From: GCA-2686765 sp036012725
Lineage (GTDB): Bacteria; Pseudomonadota; Alphaproteobacteria; Rhodospirillales; 2-02-FULL-58-16
DNA length: 61,841 bases
Reading direction: 5' to 3'
Assembly: GCA_036012725.1 (NCBI GenBank)
Contig: DASCPW010000054.1
Coordinates: forward strand, 1 to 61,841
Position numbers and translations under genes: made by a program. The notes beneath the pieces were generated by a model. The model was not told the DNA's origin. It worked only from the letters and a program-made list of their open reading frames with translations, and did not search any database. How positions within the stretch are numbered: position 1 is the first letter of the stretch; each line of letters starts with the position of its first letter. Positions 1-7,811 of this stretch are shown in pieces.

Positions 1-396
1 GGGAACGGTCAGATCCGGCACCAAGTCCTTGACCATCGGCATATGGGGCAGGGGATAGATTTTTACCTCGCCCTTGATGTCCTCGATGGGTTTGAGGCAG
101 GCCAGGGTGTTGACGCCGTCGATATTCATGGCGCAGGAACCACAAATGCCCTCGCGGCACGAGCGGCGGAAGGTGAGGGTGGAATCGATCTCATCCTTGA
201 TCTTGATCAGGGCGTCCAGCACCATCGTCCCGCATTTGTCCATGTCCACCTCGAAGGTGTCGAGGCGGGGGTTTTCGCCGCTGTCGGGGTCAAACCGGTA
301 GATCTTGAAACCGCGGCTGTTGGTGATACCGGTTTCCGCCTTGAATGTCTTGCCATCGACGACCCTGGATTCGGGGGGAAGGACAAATTCAACCAT
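1..396 (-). CDS. sdhB: Succinate dehydrogenase iron-sulfur subunit, C-terminus cut by window edge
   Basis: Iron-sulfur subunit of complex II, which carries electrons from the flavin of SdhA to the membrane quinone site. The first 132 codons are present and the gene runs off the window start. The plant-type [2Fe-2S] ligands are visible as C80, C85, C88 and C100, in the pattern C-x4-C-x2-C-x11-C. The [4Fe-4S] and [3Fe-4S] ligands lie in the missing part. The ATG (396-394) follows the sdhA stop by 14 nt and starts the typical N-terminus MVEFVLPP. It is the last gene of the sdhC-D-A-B order, transcribed leftward. Identification is firm; only completeness is unknown. Confidence 0.95.
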   Translation of the reverse strand, partial: MVEFVLPPESRVVDGKTFKAETGITNSRGFKIYRFDPDSGENPRLDTFEVDMDKCGTMVLDALIKIKDEIDSTLTFRRSCREGICGSCAMNIDGVNTLACLKPIEDIKGEVKIYPLPHMPMVKDLVPDLTVP

Positions 397-410
397 ATCG
401 CCGTCGCCTC

Positions 411-2201
411 CTAATAAACCCGAGCCTGTGGCTCGATGTAATCGACCTCGTCGGTGAGCGTCCAGGTATGGACCGGCCGATAGTTGATCGTCACCTTGCC
501 GTCGTCGCCGATCCAGGCCAGGGTATGTTTCATCCAGTTCTTGTCATCCCGGTCGGGGAAGTCCTCGCGGGCGTGCGCCCCCCGGCTTTCCTGGCGTGCC
601 TCGGCGGAATACATGGCCGCCCGGGCACAGGCCATGAGGTTTTCAAGCTCCAGGGCCTCCACCAAGTCCGAGTTCCAAATCATCGAACGGTCGCCAAGAC
701 CGATATCGGCGAGGGACGCCGCCACCTTGTCGATGATTTCACAGCCCTCGGCCAACACCTTTTCATCCCTAAAAACGGCGGCGTGGCCTTGCATGTCGCG
801 CTGCATGGCGTGGCGGATTTGCGCTGTTTTCAGCGGACCAGAAGCATGGCGCAAACGGTCGAAACGCGATAACGCCAGGTCGGCCGAATCCTTGGGCAAG
901 GATTTGTGCTGGTTTTCCTGGTCGATCAACTCGGTGGCGCGGATCGTCGCGGCGCGGCCGAAAACGACGATGTCGAGCAGCGAGTTGGTACCCAGCCGGT
1001 TGGCGCCGTGCACCGAGGCGCAGGCGCATTCGCCAATGGCCATGAGACCGGGGACAACCGCGTCGGCGTCGCTTTCCGTCGGGCGCAGGGCCTCGCCATG
1101 AAGGTTGGTGGGGATGCCGCCCATGGTGTAATGGGCCGTCGGCAAGACCGGAATCGGCTCCTTGTCGGCATCGACACCGGAGAAGACCTTGGCCGTCTCG
1201 GTAATTCCCGGCAGACGCTCAGCCAAAACATCCTTGCCCAAATGCTCCATGTGCAGCAAAAGATGGTCCTTTTCCGGACCGACGCCGCGACCCTCGCGGA
1301 TCTCGATGGTCATGGCGCGGCTGACCACGTCGCGGGAGGCCAGGTCCTTGGCGGTCGGCGCGTAGCGCTCCATGAAACGCTCGCCCTCGGAATTGGTCAG
1401 GTAGCCGCCCTCGCCCCGTGCTCCTTCGCTAATCAGGCAGCCGGCGCCGAGGATGCCGGTGGGATGGAACTGAACGAACTCGTGATCCTGCAAGGGCAGC
1501 CCCGCCCTCGCCACCATGCCGTTGCCATCGCCGGTGCTGGTATGGGCCATGGTGCAAGAGGAATAGATACGGCCGTAGCCGCCAGTGGCGATCACCGTCA
1601 TATGCCCGCGGAAGCGGTGGATGGTGCCATCATCCAGATTCCAGGCGACGACGCCGCGGCAAACGCCGTCTTCGTCGAAAATAAGATCGATGGCGAAAAA
1701 CTCGATGAAGAACTCGGCTTTATGTTTCAGGCTCTGCTGATAAAGGGTATGCAGGATGGCGTGGCCGGTGCGGTCGGCGGCGGCACAGGCACGCGGCACC
1801 GGGGCCTCGCCGAAGTTGCGCATATGGCCACCGAAGGGCCGTTGATAGATTTTTCCCTCCGGGGTACGCGAAAACGGGACGCCGTAATGTTCCAACTCGA
1901 TCACCGCCGGGACGGCGTGGCGGCACATGTACTCAATGGCGTCCTGGTCACCCAGCCAGTCGGAGCCCTTAACCGTGTCATACATGTGCCACTGCCATTT
2001 ATCCTCGGCCATATTACCGAGAGCGGCGCCGACTCCGCCCTGGGCGGCGACGGTGTGGCTGCGGGTCGGAAAGACCTTGCTGATGCAGGCCGTTTTCAGT
2101 CCCACCGTTGCCATACCCATGGTCGCTCGCAAGCCGGCGCCACCGGCGCCGACGATGATGACGTCATACGTGTGATCGATGATCTCGTAAGCTTGCGACA
2201 T
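411..2201 (-). CDS. sdhA: Succinate dehydrogenase flavoprotein subunit
   Basis: Oxidises succinate to fumarate and passes electrons to SdhB at the inner face of the cytoplasmic membrane. The 596-residue length is normal for the family. The dinucleotide-binding glycines G18-A-G20-G-A-G23 are present. The FAD-linking histidine is H49 in the SHTVAAQGG segment. The HPTGI and RGEGG catalytic segments follow at about residues 240 and 285. I chose the ATG at 2201 (MSQAYEI) over an in-frame upstream start at 2225, because the latter would lie inside sdhD and the extra residues do not resemble the family. It starts 7 nt after the sdhD stop, so translation is probably coupled. Confidence 0.97.
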   Translation of the reverse strand: MSQAYEIIDHTYDVIIVGAGGAGLRATMGMATVGLKTACISKVFPTRSHTVAAQGGVGAALGNMAEDKWQWHMYDTVKGSDWLGDQDAIEYMCRHAVPAVIELEHYGVPFSRTPEGKIYQRPFGGHMRNFGEAPVPRACAAADRTGHAILHTLYQQSLKHKAEFFIEFFAIDLIFDEDGVCRGVVAWNLDDGTIHRFRGHMTVIATGGYGRIYSSCTMAHTSTGDGNGMVARAGLPLQDHEFVQFHPTGILGAGCLISEGARGEGGYLTNSEGERFMERYAPTAKDLASRDVVSRAMTIEIREGRGVGPEKDHLLLHMEHLGKDVLAERLPGITETAKVFSGVDADKEPIPVLPTAHYTMGGIPTNLHGEALRPTESDADAVVPGLMAIGECACASVHGANRLGTNSLLDIVVFGRAATIRATELIDQENQHKSLPKDSADLALSRFDRLRHASGPLKTAQIRHAMQRDMQGHAAVFRDEKVLAEGCEIIDKVAASLADIGLGDRSMIWNSDLVEALELENLMACARAAMYSAEARQESRGAHAREDFPDRDDKNWMKHTLAWIGDDGKVTINYRPVHTWTLTDEVDYIEPQARVY

Positions 2202-2208
2202 GCCCGGA

Positions 2209-2589
2209 TCAGTTCCCGAAGGCAAGGTGGAGAACGGCGCTAACGCTGGCGGCGCCGAGGAAGAAAAAAGAGAACTTAACAGCGATCAGGAGCGCCATTT
2301 TGGCCGTCTCTCCATGCACATAGTCCTCTATGACGACTTGCAAGCCCAGTTGCGCGTGGTGAAAAAGGGCAACAATCAACAAGACCAGCAAAAGGCCGTT
2401 GCCGAAGGAGCCTACCCAGGACTTGAAGATGGCGTGATCGGCGTCGGCGAGGAAGACCACCGAGAACATGAACCACAGAACCAACGGCACCAAGGCCACG
2501 GACGTCAACCGCTGTGCCCACCAATGGCCGACCCCCTCCTTGGCCGAGCCGAGGCCTTGTACCCGCCCCAGGGATGAACGCATCTCCAT
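2209..2589 (-). CDS. sdhD: Succinate dehydrogenase membrane anchor subunit
   Basis: Small hydrophobic anchor that, with SdhC, holds heme b and the ubiquinone site of complex II. The product is about 126 residues with three membrane helices, at roughly residues 35-52, 64-84 and 100-120. The segment HHAQLGLQVVIEDYVHG matches the conserved SdhD helix with its quinone-site tyrosine. The ATG at 2589 shares one base with the sdhC stop (TAATG), and a G-rich ribosome-binding stretch lies just upstream inside sdhC. A second in-frame ATG two codons later (2583) is an alternative. The order sdhC-D-A-B supports the call. Confidence 0.93.
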   Translation of the reverse strand: MEMRSSLGRVQGLGSAKEGVGHWWAQRLTSVALVPLVLWFMFSVVFLADADHAIFKSWVGSFGNGLLLVLLIVALFHHAQLGLQVVIEDYVHGETAKMALLIAVKFSFFFLGAASVSAVLHLAFGN

Positions 2590-2984
2590 TAAATTTTTCC
2601 CCCCACCATGTAGGCGGCAAACCAGATCAAGACAGTCAGCGCCATTGACGCCACTACCACCACCGCGCCGGAGTTTCGCAATCGGGAAAGCTCGAACCCC
2701 CAACCGATATCCCACAACAAGTGCCGGATACCGTTACACAAATGATAGAAGAGGGAAAAAGTCACCCCGAACAAAATCAGGCACCCGAACCAATGCCCAA
2801 AGAAAGCTTGCGCCCGGGCGTAGGACACTGGTCCATAGGCCGCCGAGGCCAACCAGTAGGTGAGAAGCAGGGCGGCGGCCGCCAAAACCACGCCCGTCAT
2901 ACGATGCGTGACCGAGAGAATCGAGGTGACCTGGGGTCGGTATATCTGCAAGTGGGGAGAAAGCGGCCGGTTTCCCGTACTCAT
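2589..2984 (-). CDS. sdhC: Succinate dehydrogenase cytochrome b556 subunit
   Basis: First gene of the operon and larger membrane anchor of complex II. The protein is 131 residues with three transmembrane helices. The N-terminal RPLSPHLQIYRPQ and SVTHRMTG segments are family hallmarks. H81 in the YHLCNGIRH segment corresponds to the heme-b ligand known in the family. The ATG is preceded by an AGGAGG ribosome-binding site 9 nt upstream. It overlaps sdhD by one base. A weak promoter candidate lies about 110 nt upstream. Confidence 0.96.
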   Translation of the reverse strand: MSTGNRPLSPHLQIYRPQVTSILSVTHRMTGVVLAAAALLLTYWLASAAYGPVSYARAQAFFGHWFGCLILFGVTFSLFYHLCNGIRHLLWDIGWGFELSRLRNSGAVVVVASMALTVLIWFAAYMVGGKI

Positions 2985-3093
2985 CGGCGGGCCCTCCTGG
3001 CGACGGAAACAATCCGTTCCGGCGTCGGCGCCGGAAATACACCGAGAAAACCGGCTTCAGCAAACCCGGAGTGAATTCTGACTGCGTCGGTTT

Positions 3094-3122
3094 CGTTTAA
3101 ACGCTCGGTAAATTCGAGTCAA
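3094..3122 (-). promoter_or_regulatory. Candidate sigma-70 promoter for sdhCDAB
   Basis: On the minus strand, TTGACT (3122-3117) and TAAACG (3099-3094) are separated by 17 nt, about 110 nt upstream of the sdhC start. The -35 box is good and the -10 box matches only three of six positions, so this is a weak call based on position and spacing. Confidence 0.3.
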
Positions 3123-3227
3123 TGTCCACCACCTGAAAAACCGACTGATAAAGGCCACCGTCAGCCGCGGCGCCGGCATGGACTAAAATGCCGAACCAGG
3201 ACACCCCGCGCAGAAGTTAACAAAGAA

Positions 3228-3350
3228 TGTGTATAGGTATGTGGATAAATTGTGGGTTAAATGTGTAAATGTAGAGAATTTATACACAGAAAACTTTATA
3301 AATTTATAAATTTTTAGTTGAAATAAGATTTCTATACTTACAGCATACAA
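3228..3350. other. DnaA-box cluster next to an AT-rich block; candidate replication origin
   Basis: Two perfect DnaA boxes are present: TTATCCACA on the minus strand (3240-3248) and TTATACACA on the plus strand (3280-3288). Two further boxes with one mismatch lie on the minus strand at 3228-3236 and 3262-3270. Immediately to the right, 3289-3345 is almost pure A/T and could serve as an unwinding element. This is the classic layout of a bacterial oriC: clustered boxes in about 60 bp beside an AT-rich region, between divergent genes (sdh leftward, DUF1638 rightward) in a gene-free stretch. No hemE, parAB or dnaA is adjacent, so a DnaA-titration or regulatory site is the alternative. Confidence 0.5.
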
Positions 3351-3419
3351 AGTGTACGTGGAAGCGTAAAAGCAACTTTATTCTTGGCGGTAGGAACTTT
3401 CCTTGTGAATTTTTCTAAC

Positions 3420-4140
3420 GTTTAAGAAAAAGCTGTCCCGAGGGGAAGGCGGCGCATAGTGCGTTGGCCAAGCCTGGGGTGCTGACGACTGGTGAAGCCG
3501 CCACGGGTTTCGGTCCAGGTGTGTTTCCACCGGTTGTGGACGGAAAGCCTCGGTTGAAGAGAGGCGGAACTTTATTTCGCGGAAGGGTCGGCTCTTCCCT
3601 GCGAGGGATTGGCTTTATCCGTGACGTGGCACCGCGACAGCCCGGCAGTTGCCGGTGTGGAGCGTTCGCCGCGAAGATGGGGGTACAGACTGTTGGTCAG
3701 GCTCGAGCGCCGGTCGTAAGGTCTCTCACCTCCGGAGGGGAAATTGAACGAATAAGCTAGCCCTTTTTTCGTTTGCCCCCTTGAAGGACCGCTAAGTGTT
3801 AGCCAGGCTTTCCGCCGAGGGTGGCCCGCGGCGGAACGGCCCCGGCAACGGGGTCGGCCAAAATGGACCACCACCATCCCGCCCCGCAACCTGTTCACTT
3901 GCCCAGAGTGCGCTTGCGGGAAGGGATGGTTGAAAGTGATCAGCGCTTTCGCGTGCATGGAGCCTAGCCGGCTTCAATGAGGCGTCAGGAGTGTCGTTTC
4001 GCTGGCGGCACGTTGCGCGGGTTTCCCAGGATCCGTGCACCTGGCGCTTCATTTTTGGGCAAAAAGTCTTCTCATCAACCTGGAGAGTATGCCCTGACCA
4101 CCGCCCCGGTGGAAAAAGTAATCCGTTGCGATTATATCGT
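3420..4140. other. Long GC-rich intergenic stretch with no recognised gene
   Basis: Neither strand shows a coding sequence that resembles a protein family, although frames are open by chance. The segment 3430-3770 is rich in short complementary blocks, for example the perfect 10-bp palindrome CCTCCGGAGG at 3730-3739 and GCCTC/GAGGC arms near 3547-3565. It ends with a T-run (3763-3768), so a structured RNA is conceivable. I could not match it to tmRNA, RNase P RNA, SRP RNA or a known riboswitch. Near 4100-4155 an inverted repeat built on CCCGGTG/CACCGGG brackets a TATAAT (4142-4147), which may be the -10 box of the DUF1638 gene. Confidence 0.35.
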
Positions 4141-4175
4141 CTATAATCACCGGGCAACTCAGGAAACGATGGATT

Positions 4176-4823
4176 ATGCCCGCCCGTATCAAGGAAAGCA
4201 TGAATCCCAGGGGGGCGGCCAGCCCCACTTTGCTCATTGCCTGCGGAGCACTGGCCACCGAGGTTCAGGCGGTGGTTGGCGCCAACGGCTGGGATCACAT
4301 CGACGTGGTCTGCCTGCCCGCTAAATTGCATTTCCAGCCTGGACTGATCCCCGAGGCCATGCGGGCCAAGATCCGGGCCAACAAAGAACATTACGGCCGC
4401 ATCTTCGTCCTCTACGGAGAATGCGGAACCGCCGGCAAGCTTGACTTGGTACTCGAAGAGGAAGGTGTGGAACGGATCAAAGGCGCCCACTGCTATGAAT
4501 TTTTTGCCGGTTTCACCGACTTCTCCGCCTTCGGCAAAGCCGAACTCGGCACCTTTTATCTTACCGATTTCCTGGCTCGCCATTTCGACAAGTTGGTGAT
4601 TGAAAGCTTAGGTCTGGACGAACATCCCGAGTTGCGTGACGTTTATTTCCACCGTTACCGCAAACTGGTCTACTTGGCGCAGATCGAGGATCGGCAACTG
4701 AAGGAAATGGCGAAAGCGGCGGCGAAGCGGCTGGGGCTCGAGTTCGCCTACCATTTCACGGGCTTGGGCGGCATCGAGGCCTTTTTCAACGAACAGGTCA
4801 ACGAAGGAGACGTTCATGGCTAA
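4176..4823 (+). CDS. DUF1638 family protein
   Basis: A soluble protein of 215 residues (207 if it starts at 4200). The LLIACGALATEV start and the segments VCLPAKLHF and LYGECGTAGKLD are typical of DUF1638, whose function is unproven but which often sits with corrinoid-methyltransferase genes. Conserved cysteines in IACGAL and YGECGT suggest a metal- or cofactor-related role, by inference. Two starts are possible: ATG 4176, with AGGAA 10 nt upstream, and ATG 4200, with AAGGA 4 nt upstream. A TATAAT at 4142-4147 fits a -10 box. The gene overlaps the next one by 8 nt, so the two form one unit. Confidence 0.8.
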   Translation: MPARIKESMNPRGAASPTLLIACGALATEVQAVVGANGWDHIDVVCLPAKLHFQPGLIPEAMRAKIRANKEHYGRIFVLYGECGTAGKLDLVLEEEGVERIKGAHCYEFFAGFTDFSAFGKAELGTFYLTDFLARHFDKLVIESLGLDEHPELRDVYFHRYRKLVYLAQIEDRQLKEMAKAAAKRLGLEFAYHFTGLGGIEAFFNEQVNEGDVHG

Positions 4824-5118
4824 GCTGACCGTCGTCTATTGGCGCGACATCCCCGCCCAGGTGATCGTCGACGGAGAAAACGGTTCGGCCAGGAAGCCTC
4901 TCGCCAGCCGCTTCCAGGAAACCATTGACGCCGCCGCCATGCACACGCAAGCGCATGAAAGCGGCGCCTATCTGGACGAATGGCGGCATGGCGATCCCGA
5001 GGCCTGTGGAGACGATCCCGAAGCCGAGGCCAAGGCCGCTGTAGCCCGTCTCGAAGCCGCCTACGATGATGATCGCTTGGCCGACTTGGTGGCTTCGGGC
5101 AGGCGGGAACCCGAGTAA
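4816..5118 (+). CDS. Virulence-factor domain small protein
   Basis: A protein of 100 residues beginning MAKLTVVYWRDIPAQVIV, followed by a conserved charged helical part. This matches the small domain annotated as 'virulence factor' in many alphaproteobacteria. The name is historical and no virulence role is implied here. It overlaps the DUF1638 gene by 8 nt; this pairing is seen in other alphaproteobacteria, so the two probably act together. No signal peptide or membrane segment is visible. The ribosome-binding site GAAGGAGA lies inside the upstream gene. Confidence 0.72.
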   Translation: MAKLTVVYWRDIPAQVIVDGENGSARKPLASRFQETIDAAAMHTQAHESGAYLDEWRHGDPEACGDDPEAEAKAAVARLEAAYDDDRLADLVASGRREPE

Positions 5119-5141
5119 GATTTTAGAGCCTGCCCGGGGAG

Positions 5142-5245
5142 AGGGCATTTCCAGTTCACATGCCTTCACCTAAAATGCTCTATCTATCTATTTATTTTAA
5201 TGCAAATGCGTCGTCGCCGATGAGTCCATCGGCTCGGGATTTGCA
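5142..5245 (+). repeat. Intergenic palindromic repeat, copy 1
   Basis: About 104 bp, closely similar to 48342-48442. It can form two hairpins. The first pairs AGGGCATTT (5142-5150) with AAATGCTCT (5173-5181). The second has outer arms TGCAAAT (5201-5207) and ATTTGCA (5239-5245) and an inner 7-bp stem (5216-5222 with 5227-5233) closing an AGTC loop. Base pair 5218-5231 is C-G here and G-C in the other copy, a compensatory change. The layout recalls the GAGCATTT-type palindromes known in Rhizobiales. It ends 6 nt before the MATE start codon, so it forms the gene's entire leader. Confidence 0.8.
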
Positions 5246-5251
5246 ATAAAT

Positions 5252-6565
5252 ATGTCGACCGCGGACTGGAACCGCCGGGTGTGGCGGCTAGCCGGGCCGA
5301 TCATCCTTTCCAACATTTCCGTGCCCTTACTCGGCGCCGTCGATACGGCCGTTGTCGGCCACCTGCCGGATGCCCGTTATCTGGGCGCGGTCGCTGTCGG
5401 CGCAATGATTTTCAATCTCCTCTTTTTGGCTTTCACCTTCATGCGCATGAGCATCACCGGGCTCGCCGCCCAGGCGCTGGGAACTGGTGATGCCGACGAA
5501 GTACGGGCCTGCATGGCCAGGTCGCTGATCTTGGCGCTGGCCTTGGGCGGCGGGCTTTTACTTCTGCAACGGCCCTTGGGGTGGGGGGCCCTGACATTGG
5601 TCGCGGCCAGTGTCGATGTCGAACCCCTGGCCGAAGCCTATTTCGCCATCCGCATCTGGGCGGCGCCAGCGGCGCTTGCCAATTTCGCCATTCTCGGCTG
5701 GTTCATTGGCATCCGCAACACTTGCGCCGCGCTTATCCATCAACTGGCCATGAACGGCGTCAATATAGTGCTTGACCTGTGGTTTGTTCTCGGCCTTGGT
5801 CTTGGGGTCGAAGGGGTGGCGGCGGCGACCTTGATTTCGGAGCTGGGCGCGGCGGCGCTTGGGTTATGGCTGGTTGGCCTGAATACGAGACGCATCGGCG
5901 GGCGCTGGCGCCGCGACCTTGCCTTTGACGGCGCCCGGTTCTGGCGTCTGGCGGCAATCAACGGCGACATCTTCATCCGCAGCCTCTGCCTGCAAGCCGC
6001 CTTTGCCTTGTTCACCGTGATGGGGGCGAGAATGGGCGACACGGTGTTGGCCGCCAATGCCGTGCTGATGACTTTTCAGAGTTTCATCTCCAACGGCCTC
6101 GACGGCTTCGCCCACGCCGCGTCGGCCCTGGCCGGGGCGGCCATCAGCGCCGGCAGCCGTCGGCAATTGCGCGGCGCGGTGTTGGCGACAAGCCTGTGGG
6201 CGCTGGCCTTTGCCCTCTTTTTCACCCTCGGTTTTGCTTTTTTTGGAAGCTCTTTCATAAACCTCTTCACTGACATCGCGGAGGTGCGCGCGACCGCCCT
6301 CGCTTATCTTCTCTGGATCATGCTCTCGCCGTTGATCTCGGTATGGAGCTTCCAATTGGACGGCATCTTTGTCGGTGCCACGCGGACGGCGGAAATGCGT
6401 AACGCAATGATCGCCTCTCTTGCCGTATACGGCGCCGCCCTCGCCATTCTGGTCCCGCCCTTCGGCAATCACGGCCTGTGGGCGGCCTTGATGGTTCTGA
6501 TGGCGGCCCGCACCGCGACTCTGGCGATGTATTACCCCGGCATCGAGGTTTCGGCGGGGGATTGA
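5252..6565 (+). CDS. MATE family efflux transporter, DinF type
   Basis: Inner-membrane antiporter of 437 residues with about 12 hydrophobic segments, the normal MATE layout. The N-terminal motif RLAGPIILSNISVPLLGAVD and the following VGHL segment are typical of the DinF subgroup, which exports drugs or metabolites in exchange for cations. The ATG at 5252 aligns with the usual family N-terminus, but no good ribosome-binding site precedes it because the repeat element abuts the start. The next gene, 87 nt downstream on the same strand, encodes a possible peptide precursor, so a role in exporting its product is conceivable but only inferred. Confidence 0.9.
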   Translation: MSTADWNRRVWRLAGPIILSNISVPLLGAVDTAVVGHLPDARYLGAVAVGAMIFNLLFLAFTFMRMSITGLAAQALGTGDADEVRACMARSLILALALGGGLLLLQRPLGWGALTLVAASVDVEPLAEAYFAIRIWAAPAALANFAILGWFIGIRNTCAALIHQLAMNGVNIVLDLWFVLGLGLGVEGVAAATLISELGAAALGLWLVGLNTRRIGGRWRRDLAFDGARFWRLAAINGDIFIRSLCLQAAFALFTVMGARMGDTVLAANAVLMTFQSFISNGLDGFAHAASALAGAAISAGSRRQLRGAVLATSLWALAFALFFTLGFAFFGSSFINLFTDIAEVRATALAYLLWIMLSPLISVWSFQLDGIFVGATRTAEMRNAMIASLAVYGAALAILVPPFGNHGLWAALMVLMAARTATLAMYYPGIEVSAGD

Positions 6566-6652
6566 GCAGGGCAAGCTATTCCATTTTGTCCATTGCCGGT
6601 GGTAGTTTTCCGTTTTAGCCGTTGAGCATGGATTTTTTTGAGGTAATCCCCA

Positions 6653-7015
6653 ATGACCGGCATTGAAGGCGACGACAAGGGCAACAAAAGACTTGACCTG
6701 TTCATCATCGAGGCTTGCGCCAACCCCGGGCGCAAGGACGATCTGATGGCCGATATCAAGGCCCTGTTCGGCGAATGGGAAACCGACGGCGCCGACGCCA
6801 TGGCCGTCGAACGACTGGCCGAGATGATCGCCAAGGCCTGGGCGGACCCGCTGTTTAAGGACCGTCTAATCGCCGACCCGAAAGGCGTACTGGACGAAAC
6901 GGTGGGGGATGCCGCCGGCGAAGCAAAAGCTGAGGGAGACGCCGCCGACGATAAATCCCATTTCTGCGGCTGTTACGACATGCTGGTCAGCAACTGCGCC
7001 TGCGGCGTCGATTAA
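6653..7015 (+). CDS. Small NHLP-leader-like protein with Cys-rich tail; candidate RiPP precursor
   Basis: A protein of 120 residues in three parts. Residues 57-82 (IAKAWADPLFKDRLIADPK segment) match the nitrile-hydratase-like leader (NHLP) found in peptide natural-product precursors. Residues 20-41 align without gaps to 61-82 with 10 of 22 identities, so the module is duplicated. After an acidic linker (83-101), the protein ends with two CxC pairs, C105/C107 and C115/C117, in a Gly-rich tail. This leader-plus-Cys-core design fits a ribosomal peptide precursor. No modifying enzyme is visible nearby; a MATE exporter lies upstream. A small metal-binding protein is the alternative. A GAGGT ribosome-binding site sits 8 nt before the ATG. 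Confidence 0.6.
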   Translation: MTGIEGDDKGNKRLDLFIIEACANPGRKDDLMADIKALFGEWETDGADAMAVERLAEMIAKAWADPLFKDRLIADPKGVLDETVGDAAGEAKAEGDAADDKSHFCGCYDMLVSNCACGVD

Positions 7016-7026
7016 CCCTCGGCGAA

Positions 7027-7636
7027 CTAAATCCCTTGGGCAAACGGTAGGTCATTGGAATAGTTGACGGTATTAGTGGCCCGGCGCATGTAGTTCTTCC
7101 AGGCGTCGGCCGATATCGCGGCCACCGGATCACCGCAGACCAGAGCCAAGGCGAAGTTCCACGCCCAAACGGCGACCGGGAAATTAAAAGCGGTGATCAC
7201 GCCGACGGGGCCCAGCGGATGCCAAGTCTCCATCATCCGGTGCGCGGGCCACTCGCAAGCAATGGTGAGGCCGTGAAGCTGGTGCGACAAGCCGACGGCA
7301 AAGTCGCAGATGTTCGATCATCTCCCGCACCTCACCCAGGCTTTCCTGTAGGATTTTCCCGCATTCCACGCTCACCAGTCTGGCCAGCGGGTCTTGGAAC
7401 GCCCTCAGTTGCTCGCCGAAAAGGTGAATGAGCTCGCCGCTCCGGGGCACCGGCACCCGCCGCCATTGCAAAAAGGCGTCGTCGGCAAGGGTGACCTTGT
7501 TCTCCACGTCGGCCGGGGAATCCGTCCTTAGCCTGGCGATCTCGGCGCCATCCAGGGGCGAACGAACGACAAGGCCGCCTTTTGCAAGGTCTCTGGTATC
7601 GACGCCGAGGAGAGCGAAAAGTTCACTAATTTCCAT
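7027..7636 (-). pseudogene. Aldehyde dehydrogenase (ALDH7 / aminoadipate-semialdehyde type) remnant
   Basis: The N-terminal part begins MEISELFALLGVDTRDLAKG and continues with the NAD-binding region of family-7 aldehyde dehydrogenases. A one-base insertion near 7311-7320 shifts the frame after the EVREMIEHL segment. The frame resumes with HQLHGLTIACE and the WHPLGPVGVITAFNFPVAVW segment. After VCGDPV it jumps to the final family segment NYMRRATNTVNYSNDLPFAQG, so about 300 residues including the catalytic cysteine are deleted. The intact enzyme, of about 500 residues, oxidises aminoadipate semialdehyde in lysine breakdown. With both a frameshift and a deletion this is a clear pseudogene. Confidence 0.9.
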
Positions 7637-7811
7637 CTTCCACCCCGGCGGTATTCCTAAAGCCATGGCCCATTGCCGGCGGGGCTTTAGCATCACCTCG
7701 CTGGAAATGCCGAAAGGAGGAAACAAAGGGCAGCGGAAATTTCTCGTCGCCGCAAAGCATCGTCGGCAACGCAAACCCGTGTGCCGCCATGGCGGCCTGT
7801 TCAGGCTTGTT

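Noticed and set aside
906..2243. Long open frame on the plus strand opposite sdhA
   Set aside because: It is the mirror of a high-GC coding sequence. Its product resembles no family, while sdhA on the other strand is certain.
3536..3551. GGACGGAAAGCC resembles the conserved strand of a cyclic-di-GMP-I riboswitch
   Set aside because: The partner strand, tetraloop and receptor are missing at the required distances, and the downstream gene is over 600 nt away.
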